Shown: positions 22,225 through 34,325 of the stretch, piece after piece
Layout: every line of letters begins with the position of its first letter
How positions within the stretch are numbered: position 1 is the stretch's first letter
Assembly: GCF_010093535.1 (NCBI RefSeq)
Contig: NW_022985169.1
Coordinates: forward strand, 842,044-906,043
Length of the DNA stretch: 64,000 nt
Reading direction: 5' to 3'
Source of the DNA: Lindgomyces ingoldianus
Lineage: Eukaryota > Ascomycota > Dothideomycetes > Pleosporales > Lindgomycetaceae
Notes under the pieces: model-generated
Database searches by the model: none
The model's input: the letters and a program-made list of their open reading frames with translations, nothing else
Told to the model about the DNA's origin: nothing
Position numbers and translations under genes: made by a program

Positions 22225-23220
22225 ATGAACCTCCTAGAAACTTGCCTCTTAGCGGTCCAGTTCAGCCTTTGCGTCACCGCTCACTGCAAGTCTCCTGAAA
22301 GATACCTCTGTAATTTATCTGACTCGTGCCATAGATGTCTTTAGTCGCTTCATGTTCAACAACACAGTCACAGAACAATGGCAATACGTGAGGTGTGATG
22401 CTACACCTTGTGATAATCATCAACACATACTAAATCTAAACTTCATCACACAGGAATGTCTCCGCGGGTGAAGCTAGTTCAGGTCTGGTAGATCAATATA
22501 TGCCCTTCTATGACATATACGACAAAAATGTGCGCTGCGGTCGAGGGGCCTCAACTTCGGGTCCCGGGACGCAGACTGCCACTGTAGTAGCTGGCGAGGA
22601 CGTCGGATTTGTTGTTGGGAGAAGCGCAGATGAACCGATGCAGCCGTATGTCATATATCACAACGGTCCTGGACAAGCGTATCTATCCAAGTCCCCGACA
22701 AGCGATCTGGATCATTACACCGGGGATGGCGACTGGTTCAAAATTGGTGCTTTAGTAGCTAAGAACGACACGTACTGGCTCACACGCGGTCAAACTGGGG
22801 TAAACATGGTGATTTCAGATCTTCCCACTCTCCAATGGATCCTGTTCGAGCTTGTTCGCTAACACGTTCACTCTACAGATGAACTTTACAATCCCAAAAA
22901 CTACCCCTCCTGGGAAATATCTGCTTCGCGTTGAACATCTATATGTCCAACCCTTCTTCAACTCGACTCAATTCTACATTAATTGTGCACAAATCAATAT
23001 CATCGGCCCTGGTGGTGGGAAACCGAAGGCGACTATGTTGGTCAAGTTCCCGGGAGCGTATGATCTCTTCGACCAAAGTAAGGATCTATGAAATACTTGT
23101 CAAGTAGGACTTTGAGTTGATCAGCTTACAGGTATTTGGGTACCGAATGAGTATTACGACTGGCCCCCGAAGAACTTGAACAAGTACGTGCCACCAGGAC
23201 CGCCAGTGTGGAAGGGCTAG
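22225..23220 (+). CDS. AA9 lytic polysaccharide monooxygenase, secreted
   Basis: Copper-dependent oxidative polysaccharide-cleaving enzyme of family AA9 (old GH61), secreted. Five exons: 22225-22285, 22335-22392, 22454-22799, 22879-23077 and 23132-23220, giving 250 residues. A signal peptide of 19 residues (MNLLETCLLAVQFSLCVTA) precedes mature His1, in the context HYVFSRFMFNN. Other hallmarks are DIYDKNVRCGRG, the second copper His109 in VIYHNGPGQAYLS, GDWFKIG, TTPPGKYLLRVEH, the axial Tyr188 in TQFYINCAQI, and the terminal KFPGAYDLFDQSIWVPNEYY. No CBM1 or GPI signal follows. Intron 1 uses a GC donor (GCAAGT) immediately after the His1 codon. The second-sphere His usually found before the QFY motif is not evident. 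Confidence 0.9.
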
Positions 23221-23604
23221 CGTCCTTTTTCGGAAAGTTCATTTTATGGAATCAGAAGTGCATGCAATGAAATCACAGATCTAGGAAACGATTACCCAGA
23301 CGATATCAATATACCAGACGAATTAAAAAGCTGTTCAAACACCAGCGAATCGAAAAATACCGCTGCTGTTTCACGTTTCAAACATATACTACTAATGAAA
23401 GGAATTGGCTAAGATACAATCTCCACAACAAAGTTGAGACTGCCATTTACTTCGACTCCAACATAGACCGGAAATATATACACAGAGCAGACCTCAACAT
23501 CACTACAAAGAAGATGATGATCTGCCTCTCTGTAGTATGGAGAATCTCTTTTTGCTCAAAACCGGCTACATCATATACATTTCATATCTAGAGTCTCCAG
23601 CATC
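23221..23604. other. Convergent intergenic region
   Basis: Lies between the stops of the AA9 gene (+) and the Thr-rich secreted gene (-). Only 3' UTR sequence is expected; nothing else was seen. Confidence 0.5.
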
Positions 23605-24979
23605 TCAATTAACGCTCACGAAAATAGTCGTCTCCCTCGGGGTCGTAGTCACCGTAAACCAATCCTCATACGTCGTATATACAGTCTACTAAAGGTTAGC
23701 GCAAATACTTCTTCTCCAGCTTAACAAATGAAAAAAAAAAATAAGCATACCGTAGAAGCCGTCCAGCTAGTAACCGTACTCGTTGTCGTGGATCTCGTCG
23801 GTGGCTTCGCAGATGTGATAAGACAAGAGCACGCCGGTATTAGATAAATAGACGACCAAAAGTATTCGAGATCTGACATATAGTTCGGAACAGGTTCGAT
23901 GCGCTTCTGGAGGTTCATTGCTTCCCTCGGCACGATCTTTTCGATTTGCGGAGCGGGGGTGATTTCGGGCTGACGGGGTACAGGATGCTTTGCTGATACC
24001 GTAGTAGGCTTAGGACGGGAGGTGGATGGATTCGTGGTCTTGGCAGGTGTGGCCGTAGGGAGTTTGCCCTTTTTACACTCAGTCTGTATGTATGTGTTAG
24101 TTTTCTACAGCAAGACCACTCAGAGCTATCATAAACGCACCGGTGCATGATCTGGACAATCTCTATCCCACCACTGCGGCACACCGCCCTTACTCGCTGA
24201 AATCACGTTACTTCCATTAACCCCAATCCCAACATTGAAGATCTCGCAATTCGAGCCTCCTTGGTCGGCATTTTCAACGCGATATGCTTTACAAGCTGGA
24301 TGCTCCAAGCACACTTGCTGACACTCGGTGGAGTTGTAGTAGTGCTCGATAGACCAGTCTTCGCCTTGGTCGAGGGGTGCGATAATGTTAGGGTTGCTCC
24401 AGCCACATTCCATGGAAGGAGATGGGATGGGGCAGAGGCGTGTGGACGTAGGATGGCTGGGAAACTGTGAGCATGTGCTTTGTAGATGAAGGATGTCATA
24501 CTCTAGGTCTGTCTTTGTGACGAAGAGGTGGGTTATGGACCAATTAGTGTAGGTTGATACGCCGCTGCTTGTTGTGTAAACCGTACTCCAGTCTGTCTGT
24601 CTGAGCTCATTGCTGCACCATTCTGTAGCTGTGTATGTAGATGTCGCAGAAGCTGGCCTGCATAACCAATTAGTATTTCACGATACATCTTCAGGATGTC
24701 CGCTTCCGTAGAGGAATGACGCACGGATTTGTGACACGGCTTAGTGTCGACCTAAGGTGCTCATCCGTTGTACACTCTGCGTTTCATCAGTAACTATCAA
24801 GGTGAATAACCTTGGAAGTTATGCTCACCCGGGCCCGCAGTCCACGTGCTTCGGAAGCAAGAGTAGCACGGATTGAAAGGATCAAATCGTGGCACTAGCT
24901 TGTTCCTCACATCGACAGGATTTGCGTTGAGCAATGTTACCAGAGCCAACAGCGATAACACAGCCTGAGTTGAACGCAT
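23605..24979 (-). CDS. Secreted Cys/Thr-rich hypothetical protein
   Basis: Five exons: 24979-24829, 24776-24725, 24657-24141, 24083-23751 and 23685-23605, giving 377 residues. A signal peptide (MRSTQAVLSLLALVTLLNA) opens the protein. A Thr/Ser-rich stretch follows (ATSTYTATEWCSNE), then a Cys-rich part with ECQQVCLEHPACKAYRVE, DQGGSNCEIFN and WWDRDCPDH that resembles fungal PAN/apple-like modules. A Pro/Thr/Lys linker and a Thr-rich C-terminal repeat segment (STTTSTVTSWTASTTVYTTY, then TVTTTPRETT) close it. The last intron ends at a TAGTAG double acceptor, and only the second AG keeps the frame open. No GPI signal is visible. Function unknown, plausibly a wall-associated or adhesive glycoprotein. 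Confidence 0.8.
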
Positions 24980-26745
24980 GACGAATACTGAATGCGATGA
25001 TAACTCCCTAACTAGAGGAGGATTCCTTGTAGATGTTTGTCTCAGGGCTCAATCCGACTTGTCGTAAGAAACATTTCCTCATCTTTGTTGAAGGGCGTCC
25101 CTTTCTATATAGACCCACATCATGAGAGCCCAGTTCCTCCATAGACCCTCTTTTGGCAAAGTATTGGAACGCCTCAACTCGTATTTATTTGTCAAGCACC
25201 TTCCGTACCTCAAAATTCCACAACTTCCCTACCATTCCTTCCAAACTATCACGGGGCGTAATATGATCGTTCCTCACCGAGGTAGGATCTCTAACCTGGA
25301 AAGTCCCCGGAATTGGGAAGTTGGTAAGGGACCCTCGGAACCGCGTGTTAGGCTAAAGTGGCCGTGACCAAACGCTTTTAATTTTGCCATATTGGAAGGG
25401 ACAAGGGAACGAATGAAAATGCGGAGGAGCAATTGATAAGTGACAAATTCTGGAAAGATTAAAATTCTGCAGGCCAACGGTTTAGCGCATGCACGGCTGT
25501 CGAAGCGAATTGATCTGACCTACAACGGTGCGGGGATCGGAATTCATTCATGTTGGTGTACATTATTCGGCCCCGGTTGCGTAAAGTGGAATCATGGACG
25601 TGAGATCTTCGGACTGGCCATATGCCAGGTACCGTACTTAATGCATATTACGATATGCTGAGTAAGAGGGGCTGGAAGGGGAAGACATAATTTTGAGACT
25701 TGGAATTGGGTAAAATGAGTTTTGAGTTTTGACTCTCCTCCCAACCACCGATTGAGTGAAAGACTGGATGGTTAGAACTAAGCGTTGCTGGGTAAATTAT
25801 GTAAAGAGAGGTTGTTGACGCCGTGTGATCCTCAACCCAGCCCGAATAGCTAATCATGAATCTACTGGCCCTCTAACAGAGATTATTGCTCGCATGAGCG
25901 CTACGAGAAAAGAATAGCAATGGGTACCAAACCTTAATCTAGGAATGCATCGGCCTGTCTATTCTAGACACCAAACGACAAACCTCGTACTTACATGATG
26001 GAACTTCCCACAGAATATAGCAAGGATCAAGTTTGAGATGGAACTTATATCCTATCAGCGCTGTCTGGTTATGGTAGCAATCTTGACAGATCAAGGCCTT
26101 CCTATCAGTGCATTGTAAAGGATGTTCAGTATGGTATAAACTCCGGGCGTGTCGGCAGTTAGGTAAAGCAGTATTGAGACCGATAAATATTTTGTGCGCC
26201 TTCAGTGCGATACACTTCAAGATCTTATCTCCCCAAGGCTCCGCAGTCTGTCGGGAGCACAGAGACTATGGCCCCAAGGCTACATTTCCTTAGAGGGATA
26301 TCCTAATAATGGTAGGATGGGATTTGGAGGGGGTAATCAGTGGGCTAAGAGTGACTGAGAACCTCCAGTAAGTTTAAACGCCAGTAAAAGTACGCTGCAC
26401 AATGCATAGTAGCCGCTTCGGGGAGCTGGCGGAAGAAATCAGGCCCGAGCAGGAGAAATAGCAACCGCCCTGGGAAACGCAGTGAAATGGTGTCCCAATC
26501 TTGGACGAGTTGTCGGGGCAATTTCTCGAATACCTATATCAAGACCACAGGCGATGTGCGCCTCGGCCTCACTAATCGTCTGTCTTGAGTTGGGCGTTGA
26601 ATTCCGTGTAGAACGACCCCTCAATATTGAGGATAAAAGAAGATTGAGACCTTTCATCTCCAAACCTGAGCGGTGTCGCCCGTCTATGATGTATCTCGGC
26701 CCGCACTAAGCAAGGCCGAGTTCAAGAGAGAAGCCCAATAATTTA
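24980..26745. other. Long gene-poor stretch
   Basis: About 1.8 kb with no supported gene. Open frames on both strands are short, lack splice partners and show no family motifs. I saw no terminal repeats or target-site duplications that would mark a transposon. Confidence 0.45.
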
Positions 26746-28122
26746 TTAAAGCCTCCAATCCTTGTAAGACCACTTTTCCGTAAGCGTTGTCTTTGGCTTC
26801 TTGCCTTGCGCAATCTGCTTGCGCGATTCTACCCTGCCTCTAACTATCATGCTTCGGAACCGGTCTTTCAGAAGATTGCCTTCCGGTTTGAGGCGCCGGA
26901 GAGAATCCTGAAGTTCGTCGGCCAGAACCACCTCCAGCGTGGGTTCTGGGATCCTGGAGATAATTAGGTAAGAGCAAACATAGAGCGGAAGGATGCAACA
27001 TACGGGTGTTTTCCGAAGCGTCGTTTCCGAAGCACTTCCTGTCCCTCTTCGGATGAAGTATCGTCTCTAACCACAGCGGCCGATTCGCGAGCGGCGGCCC
27101 GAGCCTTCTCCTTCTCCTCAACCGTCTTGGCTAGTTCCTTGATGCGCCGTGCTTGGCGGTCCTTCTCCTTCATCTTCGCCTCATGCCTAGCCTTCCGCTC
27201 TGCCTCCTTCCTCCGGTTAATCTTATTCCGCTGGGCAGGAGTCTTCCGCTCCGGCCTCTTGGACCTCAAGGTCTCCTCGTCGGCGTCACTGAAACCTTCC
27301 CACTCGCTCTCCCAAGCGCTCTCATTCTTGTCCGACTCTTCGTCAGATTGGACAGCCAATGCCCTCTCTAACCGCTCCTCATCCTCCCGTGCTTCCTGCA
27401 GCCTCTTCCTTTCTGCTTCCACCTCTTTTTCTCCCTCGCGCTCAAGGAGATCGGCCCAATCCTCGAGAGTAGGGTTGTAGCTCTTTCCAGCCTCTGGCTT
27501 CGTGACCGCCGGAATGGGCTTGCCATCTTTTGCCAACGAGACAGGAGCACGTTTCAGGGTGACGGGCTCCCTCGTCACCTTCTTCTCTTCCAAGAAGGAG
27601 AACTTCGGGTCCTGCGTTACGTCTTGCGCGGCGGCCCAGGGATCATGATCTGCGACATGGCCGGTCTGCACGACGTCTTTCAGGACCTGGTTGCCGCCAT
27701 AGGCAATGGAGCGCAGTTTGTCGAATTGCTTGCCGGAGATGCGTGGCTTCTTGCACTTGGGCTCGGAGAAGTCTGAGAGGCGTTTGCGGGACGAGACGGC
27801 GGGGACAGCGGAGCGTTGGGCGAGGATCTCGTCGGACTTGAGTGGCTTGTGCCCTCTGCGGTACTCTGTGCGGATGTCCTTGGAGCCCGTAGTGTCAACT
27901 GCGAAGAGCTCGTCGGAGTCTTTCTCTGCAATGACGCCGCTAAGGATAGTCAGCTATCGGAGGAGAATATTGGCTGGCGCTTTGGTACCCTTGGATCATC
28001 TGATTGCGCACTTCCTGCAGCCCCTCGTGCACTTCGGTGACGTCGACATTTTTGCGCCAGGCCTTCTTCCCCTTCCTCGACGGCTGCTTGTGCTGCGCTG
28101 GGGCGGCTACTGAGGTCGACAT
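26746..28122 (-). CDS. NOP53: Ribosome biogenesis protein NOP53
   Basis: Nucleolar 60S biogenesis factor (GLTSCR2/PICT1 homologue) that in yeast recruits the Mtr4 exosome helicase to pre-60S particles. Three exons, 28122-27989, 27939-27004 and 26953-26746 (introns 49 and 50 nt), give 425 residues. The N-terminal RKGKKAWRKNVDVTEV is the family hallmark. The splice restores IQGGVIAEKDSDELFAVDT. The middle is highly charged and coiled-coil-like (EREGEKEVEAERKRLQEARE; KARHEAKMKEKDRQARRIKE). The C-terminal block LADELQDSLRRLKPEGNLL and KDRFRSMIVRGRVESRK is also diagnostic. Divergent from YPT6, with 194 bp between the start codons. Confidence 0.93.
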
Positions 28123-28316
28123 TGAAGGAGATTCTTGCGTGGAGGAAGCTTGAGTGAGACTCCTCACAAGGGAATTTTTGATAATTTCTGGTCCCGCAGC
28201 CACTAGCGGGCCTTGGCGTCATGGCATCGGCGTCTTCATGGACGCCTCCCAGGACAACTCCTATAATCTGCACCTTACACCGCCCGCGCCCTCTTACATC
28301 TCCCTTGCCAAACACA

Positions 28317-29171
<855 letters not shown>

Positions 29172-29569
29172 ACTTCGTATCCAGGCCTTCCTTCTATAGA
29201 CTTTGTAATTATTGGCTTCTTTCACGAGTTGGAGGGATGGCATTGCGAGCAAGGCGTTCCGGGCAGGGCATGGGAAGTGGCAGTTTCCCGCGGCATGCGG
29301 AGCACTGCTCGGGAGACTTGTGGGCTGTAATTTGTAGTATACCAGTGCATTTCTCAATCGCATGGAGGACAAACGCATGCTTTCATCAGAATCCCATCTA
29401 TGTTGCTGCCGACGATTCCAAACATATCAAGCCACGGCCAACCTAAAACTCCGGCATGGCGACTAACCCCAATGGTACTTTTACATGAATAATACAGCCA
29501 AAATGCAGTCCAGAGTGGGAGAGGGTAAAAATTAGTAATGAGTGTCGACTGAGTGTCGACACGAATCGT

Positions 29570-30228
29570 CTACTCGATTCCTCCGATGCCGCCGGCGGAC
29601 CCAGCTTCGGAGGATGTTTTGCTGCCCACAGGGATGCTTGTGTCGACGGCGATCATTTCGGCGAGGACGTCGAGAACAGGCTGTGGTGCATCAGCAGCGT
29701 GAATCAGGGTATTGGGGGGTGGGGAGGATACCTTGGGAACAGTCTTGTCGTAAATGTTGATCAGCTCTCTCGGCTGTGGGTAGACCTTCAGAGCACGGTA
29801 GAAGCAGAGAGCGGCCTCTATCGAATCGGCACCTGGGATCAAAAATCAGCGCCGACGTCCATTGAAGTGGACAGCATTCTCGCATTGGGCAAAGGCAGCA
29901 TACCCTGCTGGCAAAGGCCCTCTCCCTGCGCAACCTCCTGCATGAAGTACGCCTCCACCTCCTCTGGGTCTTTGGGGAAGCCCTCCTCATTCGCGCGCTC
30001 GACGGCGTCGCGGATAGCCTTCTTCTGCTCCTTGCCCTGTGCCTCGGCCTCCTCCTTGGCGGCGCGGGCCTGGCGCTTCGATTCGCGCTTCAGCTGCTTT
30101 CGGAATTCTGGGTCGGTCCGCCGCCGATGGTCGAAGTAGACGGCATATGCGAGGAAGCCCGTGACGACGGTGCCGGCAGTGATTGCGGCGATGGTGGAGG
30201 GTTTTATTGATGAAGTTGACGAGGACAT
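29570..30228 (-). CDS. TOM20: Mitochondrial import receptor subunit TOM20
   Basis: Outer-membrane receptor of the TOM complex that binds presequences. Three exons, 30228-29904, 29832-29732 and 29680-29570 (introns 71 and 51 nt), give 178 residues. An N-terminal transmembrane anchor ([20 protein letters not shown]) is followed by a basic linker [20 protein letters not shown] typical of Tom20. The TPR-like receptor part includes [20 protein letters not shown] and, across the splice, [20 protein letters not shown]. The end is Gly/Ser-rich (GGIGGIE). Divergent from EXO84. Confidence 0.94.
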
Positions 30229-30532
30229 GCTGTGTGGACGTGCAGGCGTGCAAGCGTGCAGTTTGGGGGTGGTGGCACTGGCGATGGAGAAGGCGAGGGA
30301 GGAATGGCCGTGATGATGGAGATGGGGTTGAACTTTTTTGGAGGAGGCAATTACGGCAAGGTCTGAGCGTAACCTATGCCAACCATCCTTACTCGCCCAG
30401 TGCCTCTCCCGCCCCGGAAGTCGTGCAGCCCGCGCGTCTCGGCACTCCGACCGCACACTTCACTCACCACCCAGAAACACCATCACTCCCACTGCCACCA
30501 TCACCTCACACACCCGCCATCTTGCTGGCAAC

Positions 30533-32695
30533 ATGGCTGAAGAACGCGGCAAAGGAATCTCCCTGCGCAAGAAGCGCACGGTGAAGCCTAAGGGGGCTAA
30601 GGAGATCAGCGCCCCGCGACAGATCAGTGCTCCTATGCCTGCTGGCCTGGCCGCCGCGACGGTATCGAGCAATGGACGGCCCTCCAACGAGTCCAGCCGG
30701 TCGGCGAGGAAGATGGACGCCCCCCGGGAGAGACCCAAGCGTGCTGATAAGACAGCAGATCTAGTGAAGAGGCGGTACTCGCAGAGAATCACGCAGCTGC
30801 CCAGTGACTTTGGTGCTGGGGCCCCGATGCCCGCCCTGCCCCAGGTCCCGAGCCAGTACAGAGACGCCCCGCCCAGCAGGGACGGGCGGCCGCCGGGGAG
30901 CTCGGATGGTCGGGCTTTGAAGGTGGACATGAAGGCACTGCGAGACCCGAATCTCAGGCCAGAGCAATGTAGGCAGCTCCTCCTGTATTGAAGTGTGTCT
31001 CTACTGACACCGGTGGCAGATGTGGCCACCCTCCTCGCAGACGCATCCGAAGACGACATTCGTCGCTTCCAGGACGAGCTGCGGAAGGTAAAGAACCGCA
31101 CCTCAACCGATCTCCAACACAACGTGTATCAGAACCGGACGCAGTTCATCAAGATCAGCAAGGAGGCAGAGAAGCTCAAGGGCGAGATGCGCACCCTTCG
31201 ACAGCTCATGTCCGAACTGACTGGGACCCTGGGACAGACCACCTCTGCAGCTAGCACCTCGGGGGACACGCTGACAGCGAGAAAGGCTGCCAACAGGAGC
31301 TCGGTCGCGAATCTCGAGGCGCTCTGGAACTCGCATTTGCAGGAGCTGTGGAAGAGAGTGGAAGGATCACAGAAATATCTACCCGCTATTCCAGGCCGCC
31401 ACATCGTGTGGGAGTCGGGCAGGTGGGTCGAGCTGAATGCGGCTACCTGGAAAGCCCGGCGGCGCATCCACTTGATTCTTCTCAACGACCATCTGCTTGT
31501 GGCTGCGGAGAAGAAGCAGCGGGCCGATGCTGCTGGACAGAGCTCTCGTGAGAAGAAGAGCCAGGGCAAGGAATGGGTGGCACAGCGATGTTGGCCGCTT
31601 CAGGACGTGCAGATAGCAGATCTATCTTCACGTGCAAAGACAGGGGCCTCGGAAGGCAAGGGAGCGTCCAGCGCCATTAACATCCGCGTGGGAAGCGAGT
31701 CCTTCACCTTCGCCGTCTATCAGGGGGATGCCAGCGAGAAGGCGACAATGCTTTCGACTTTCCGCAAGACCCTTGAGGACCTCCGGAAGAGCACCGAGGC
31801 CGAGACCGAGGAGAGGGGCAAAGCTCAAGATTCTGTCAACTATTTTGCTACACGCGATTTGAATATTTTGAAGAAAACCGAGTTGATGGAGAGTCTGACT
31901 GATAATGTCGCAAACCATCGGGCCAGCATGATCGTTGACGTTGATGGGAAGCAGCAGAGCATCAGATGGGTCGAGAGCCAGCTCGATGACCTGGATATTG
32001 ACATTGCATTGCAACAATTCGAGGATGCTGTCAAGAAGGTGGAGCGACTAAAGACGCTAGCAAAAAATATCAGGAGTAATGCCATGGCCCAGGGCATCGT
32101 GACCTTCAAAGTCAATGAACGGGCCGCTAAACTCGCAAACGTGCTCATCAAGCAGATGGTGGAGAACAACTCGTGGATCACGTCGGTGAAGAAGCACGTC
32201 ACGTGGATTGTCCGGCTCGGCTTTGAGGAGCGGGCAAGAGAAGCTTACCTCGAGGCACGGGGTGAAGTCATCAAAAAGCGATCGCGGTACATTTCCATCC
32301 TAGCTCTTTCACACCCCGTTACTTTTGACTAACATGAACCAAGACAATGCGTATTCGAAGGCAACCTCCCCGACTACATCTTCCAAATATCCTACATCTA
32401 CTTCACCATCATTAAGAATACTGTCGATGTCTATCAAAAGTGTTTCCCGCAGCTCATGATGTCCGCTTGTGTCAAGTGGGCTAAAGAGCATGTTGATGCC
32501 TTTAATGTAATCTTAGCAAGGCAGCTCAGTAGCGTTGATCAGGACAGCCCAGTATGGAGGGATTGTATGGATCAGGCATTTGCACACGCCGGGATGCTGA
32601 CGGAAGTTGGCTTGGATTTTAAGGAGTTGGTTGGGAAAGGGGTTGAGGAGGAGGAAGGGGAAGGGAGGCCAGTTGGGCTTGGCCTGAGTTCGTGA
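30533..32695 (+). CDS. EXO84: Exocyst complex component EXO84
   Basis: Exocyst subunit that tethers secretory vesicles at sites of polarised growth. Three exons, 30533-30968, 31020-32286 and 32344-32695 (introns 51 and 57 nt), give 684 residues. The N-terminal 145 residues are basic and probably disordered. The splice creates EQYVATLLADASEDDIRRF, the start of the conserved Vps51/Exo84 helical region with ISKEAEKLKGEMRTLRQLMS. A PH-like domain follows from about residue 265 (RHIVWESGRWVELN, RRRIHLILLNDHLLVAAEKK). The C-terminal helical exocyst domain contains VERLKTLAKNIRSNA and, after the last splice, VFEGNLPDYIFQISYIYFT. Divergent from TOM20, with 304 bp between start codons. Confidence 0.93.
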
Positions 32696-33178
32696 CTGGT
32701 CCTTGTAAAGAACAGAGAGGGTCGTAATGTCTTCTAATGAACTAACCCTGCCTAAACCCTTCCCAATTGTTTTGGCGCATCATTAGCATAGTGCCAACTC
32801 CACGTTGCGAGCTGCTGAATTGCAGTTAGTCAGAGATGGGATCTTGCTGCTACGGTATTTCTGCCATGCATAGGCATCCTGAGAGTTCACGCTCCCGGTA
32901 AAGGTAGAGGTGCAGTGCACGTTGAGGCTTCTAGGAGCTCTTTATATGCTGCCTCTCGAAACTTATTTCCAGCTCACCGCTTCCCGTTCACTTTCACCTC
33001 AGTTCGCATCTCTGGTGAAGCCCTATCAAGACTACAGGCCACGCCACTCAATTTCACCTTTAACCTCTACTTTCCTCAGTCTTTATAAATTAGACTTCCT
33101 TGTCGTCCTTCCACCTTCTTCCTCGTCACCTTCACAATTGGATCGAGTCACACAACAAGATCATTTTGAATATTCATA
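32696..33178. promoter_or_regulatory. Promoter region of the Myb-like gene
   Basis: A 483-bp gap between EXO84 and the Myb-like gene, both plus strand. A TATA-like CTTTATAAAT sits at 33081-33090, about 90 bp before the start codon, in a pyrimidine-rich leader. Confidence 0.45.
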
Positions 33179-34325
33179 ATGTCTTCCGACGAAGAGAACG
33201 TCAAGTACCTATATCTCGTGCTTACTACTGCGGGTCCACCGACTGTAGGTGCTATTCCCCAAGCCCTTACCATCCATTTAGCGAGCTGAATAGTACTGAC
33301 ATGAAATAGATCAACTGGGTTGCTGTGGGTAAGGATCTTGACCTGAAGCCTAGCGCGACTTCTAAGCGCTGGTCTCGGCTCAAGATATCTATCGCCGAGG
33401 GCAAAAACCCGGGGCCGACAGCGTACCAATTCTTGTGGTTGTGTGTCAAGCATTGTACGGATAAGAAGGTATGTCAGATCATATGGTCTTCACTATATTC
33501 CCTGCCGCACAAATGACTTGCTTGCGCCTAGCACTAAGTTTATATACGGCCTTAGGTGGTAAGGTAAATAAAGAGGACTGATTGCTAATGATGAGTGGAT
33601 AGGCACCAAACTGGAACCTCATCGCAGAGAAATGCGGTACCACTTCCGCCGCGGCTTCGAAGCGGTATTCGCGGCTTAAGCTTGCTATTGAGAAGGGGGA
33701 GATAATGCCGATTGTCACTACTCCACCGAAAGGCAAAGGTGCTACTGTCACTGGAGCAGATGGTGAGGAGGAATCTGCTGCTACTTCTACTCCGACGAAG
33801 CGGAAGCGTGGAGCTGGAACTACTTCCCCTAGAGGCAAGACGGATGCGGGTGAGGAAGTTGCTAAGGGCGATGAAGAAGACCCCATTCCCGTGACGAAGG
33901 AGGGCGGTGATGAGGGGCAAGACAAGGAGGCGAAGAAGCCCGCAAAACGCGCGAAGACTGCCAAATCCAAGGCTTCCCCTAAACCCAAGCGTAATGCGAA
34001 GAAATCGAAGTCCAAGAAGGCCTCTTTGGGCGAAGATATCACAAACGGTGGCGACACCGATCCCCAGCCAGCTTGGAGTGCAATCAACAAGCCTTCCCAA
34101 GTGGACCCAGAGTTCCATGCTGCTGCTGCGGACGACAAAAGCGTCAGAGTGAGAGGCGAAACCGAGCATGACACAGAGGCTACTACCATTCATCCTGACT
34201 CTGGTGTCTCCGAGGGCATGACTCAGGAAGTCCAAGGTGGTGATGTGGGAGTGAATAAAGATGGTGATGACGGCAATTGGGGCGGCGAGTTCGCTGTTGA
34301 GGCTTGGTTGGAGACTACGACCTAG
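33179..34325 (+). CDS. Nuclear protein with two Myb-like domains
   Basis: Three exons, 33179-33244, 33310-33468 and 33603-34325 (introns 65 and 134 nt), give 315 residues. Two tandem copies of the fungal Myb-like DNA-binding module are visible. The first (about 5-55) has INWVAVGKDLDLKPSATSKR followed by WSRLKISIAEGK. The second (about 58-107) has APNWNLIAEKCGTTSAAASK followed by RYSRLKLAIEKGE. Each copy is preceded by an intron at nearly the same place (before INW and before PNW), which points to an internal duplication. The rest is low-complexity, acidic and Lys/Pro-rich, with clear nuclear-localisation clusters (KPAKRAKTAKSK, KPKRNAKKSKSKK). Targets unknown. Confidence 0.87.

Noticed and set aside
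24980..26745. Possible transposon relic in the gene-poor stretch
   Set aside because: I could not find terminal inverted repeats, long terminal repeats, target duplications or transposase fragments.
29538..29562. Direct repeat GAGTGTCGACT / GAGTGTCGAC near the TOM20 stop
   Set aside because: Too short and isolated to be a meaningful element; no matching terminal repeats nearby.
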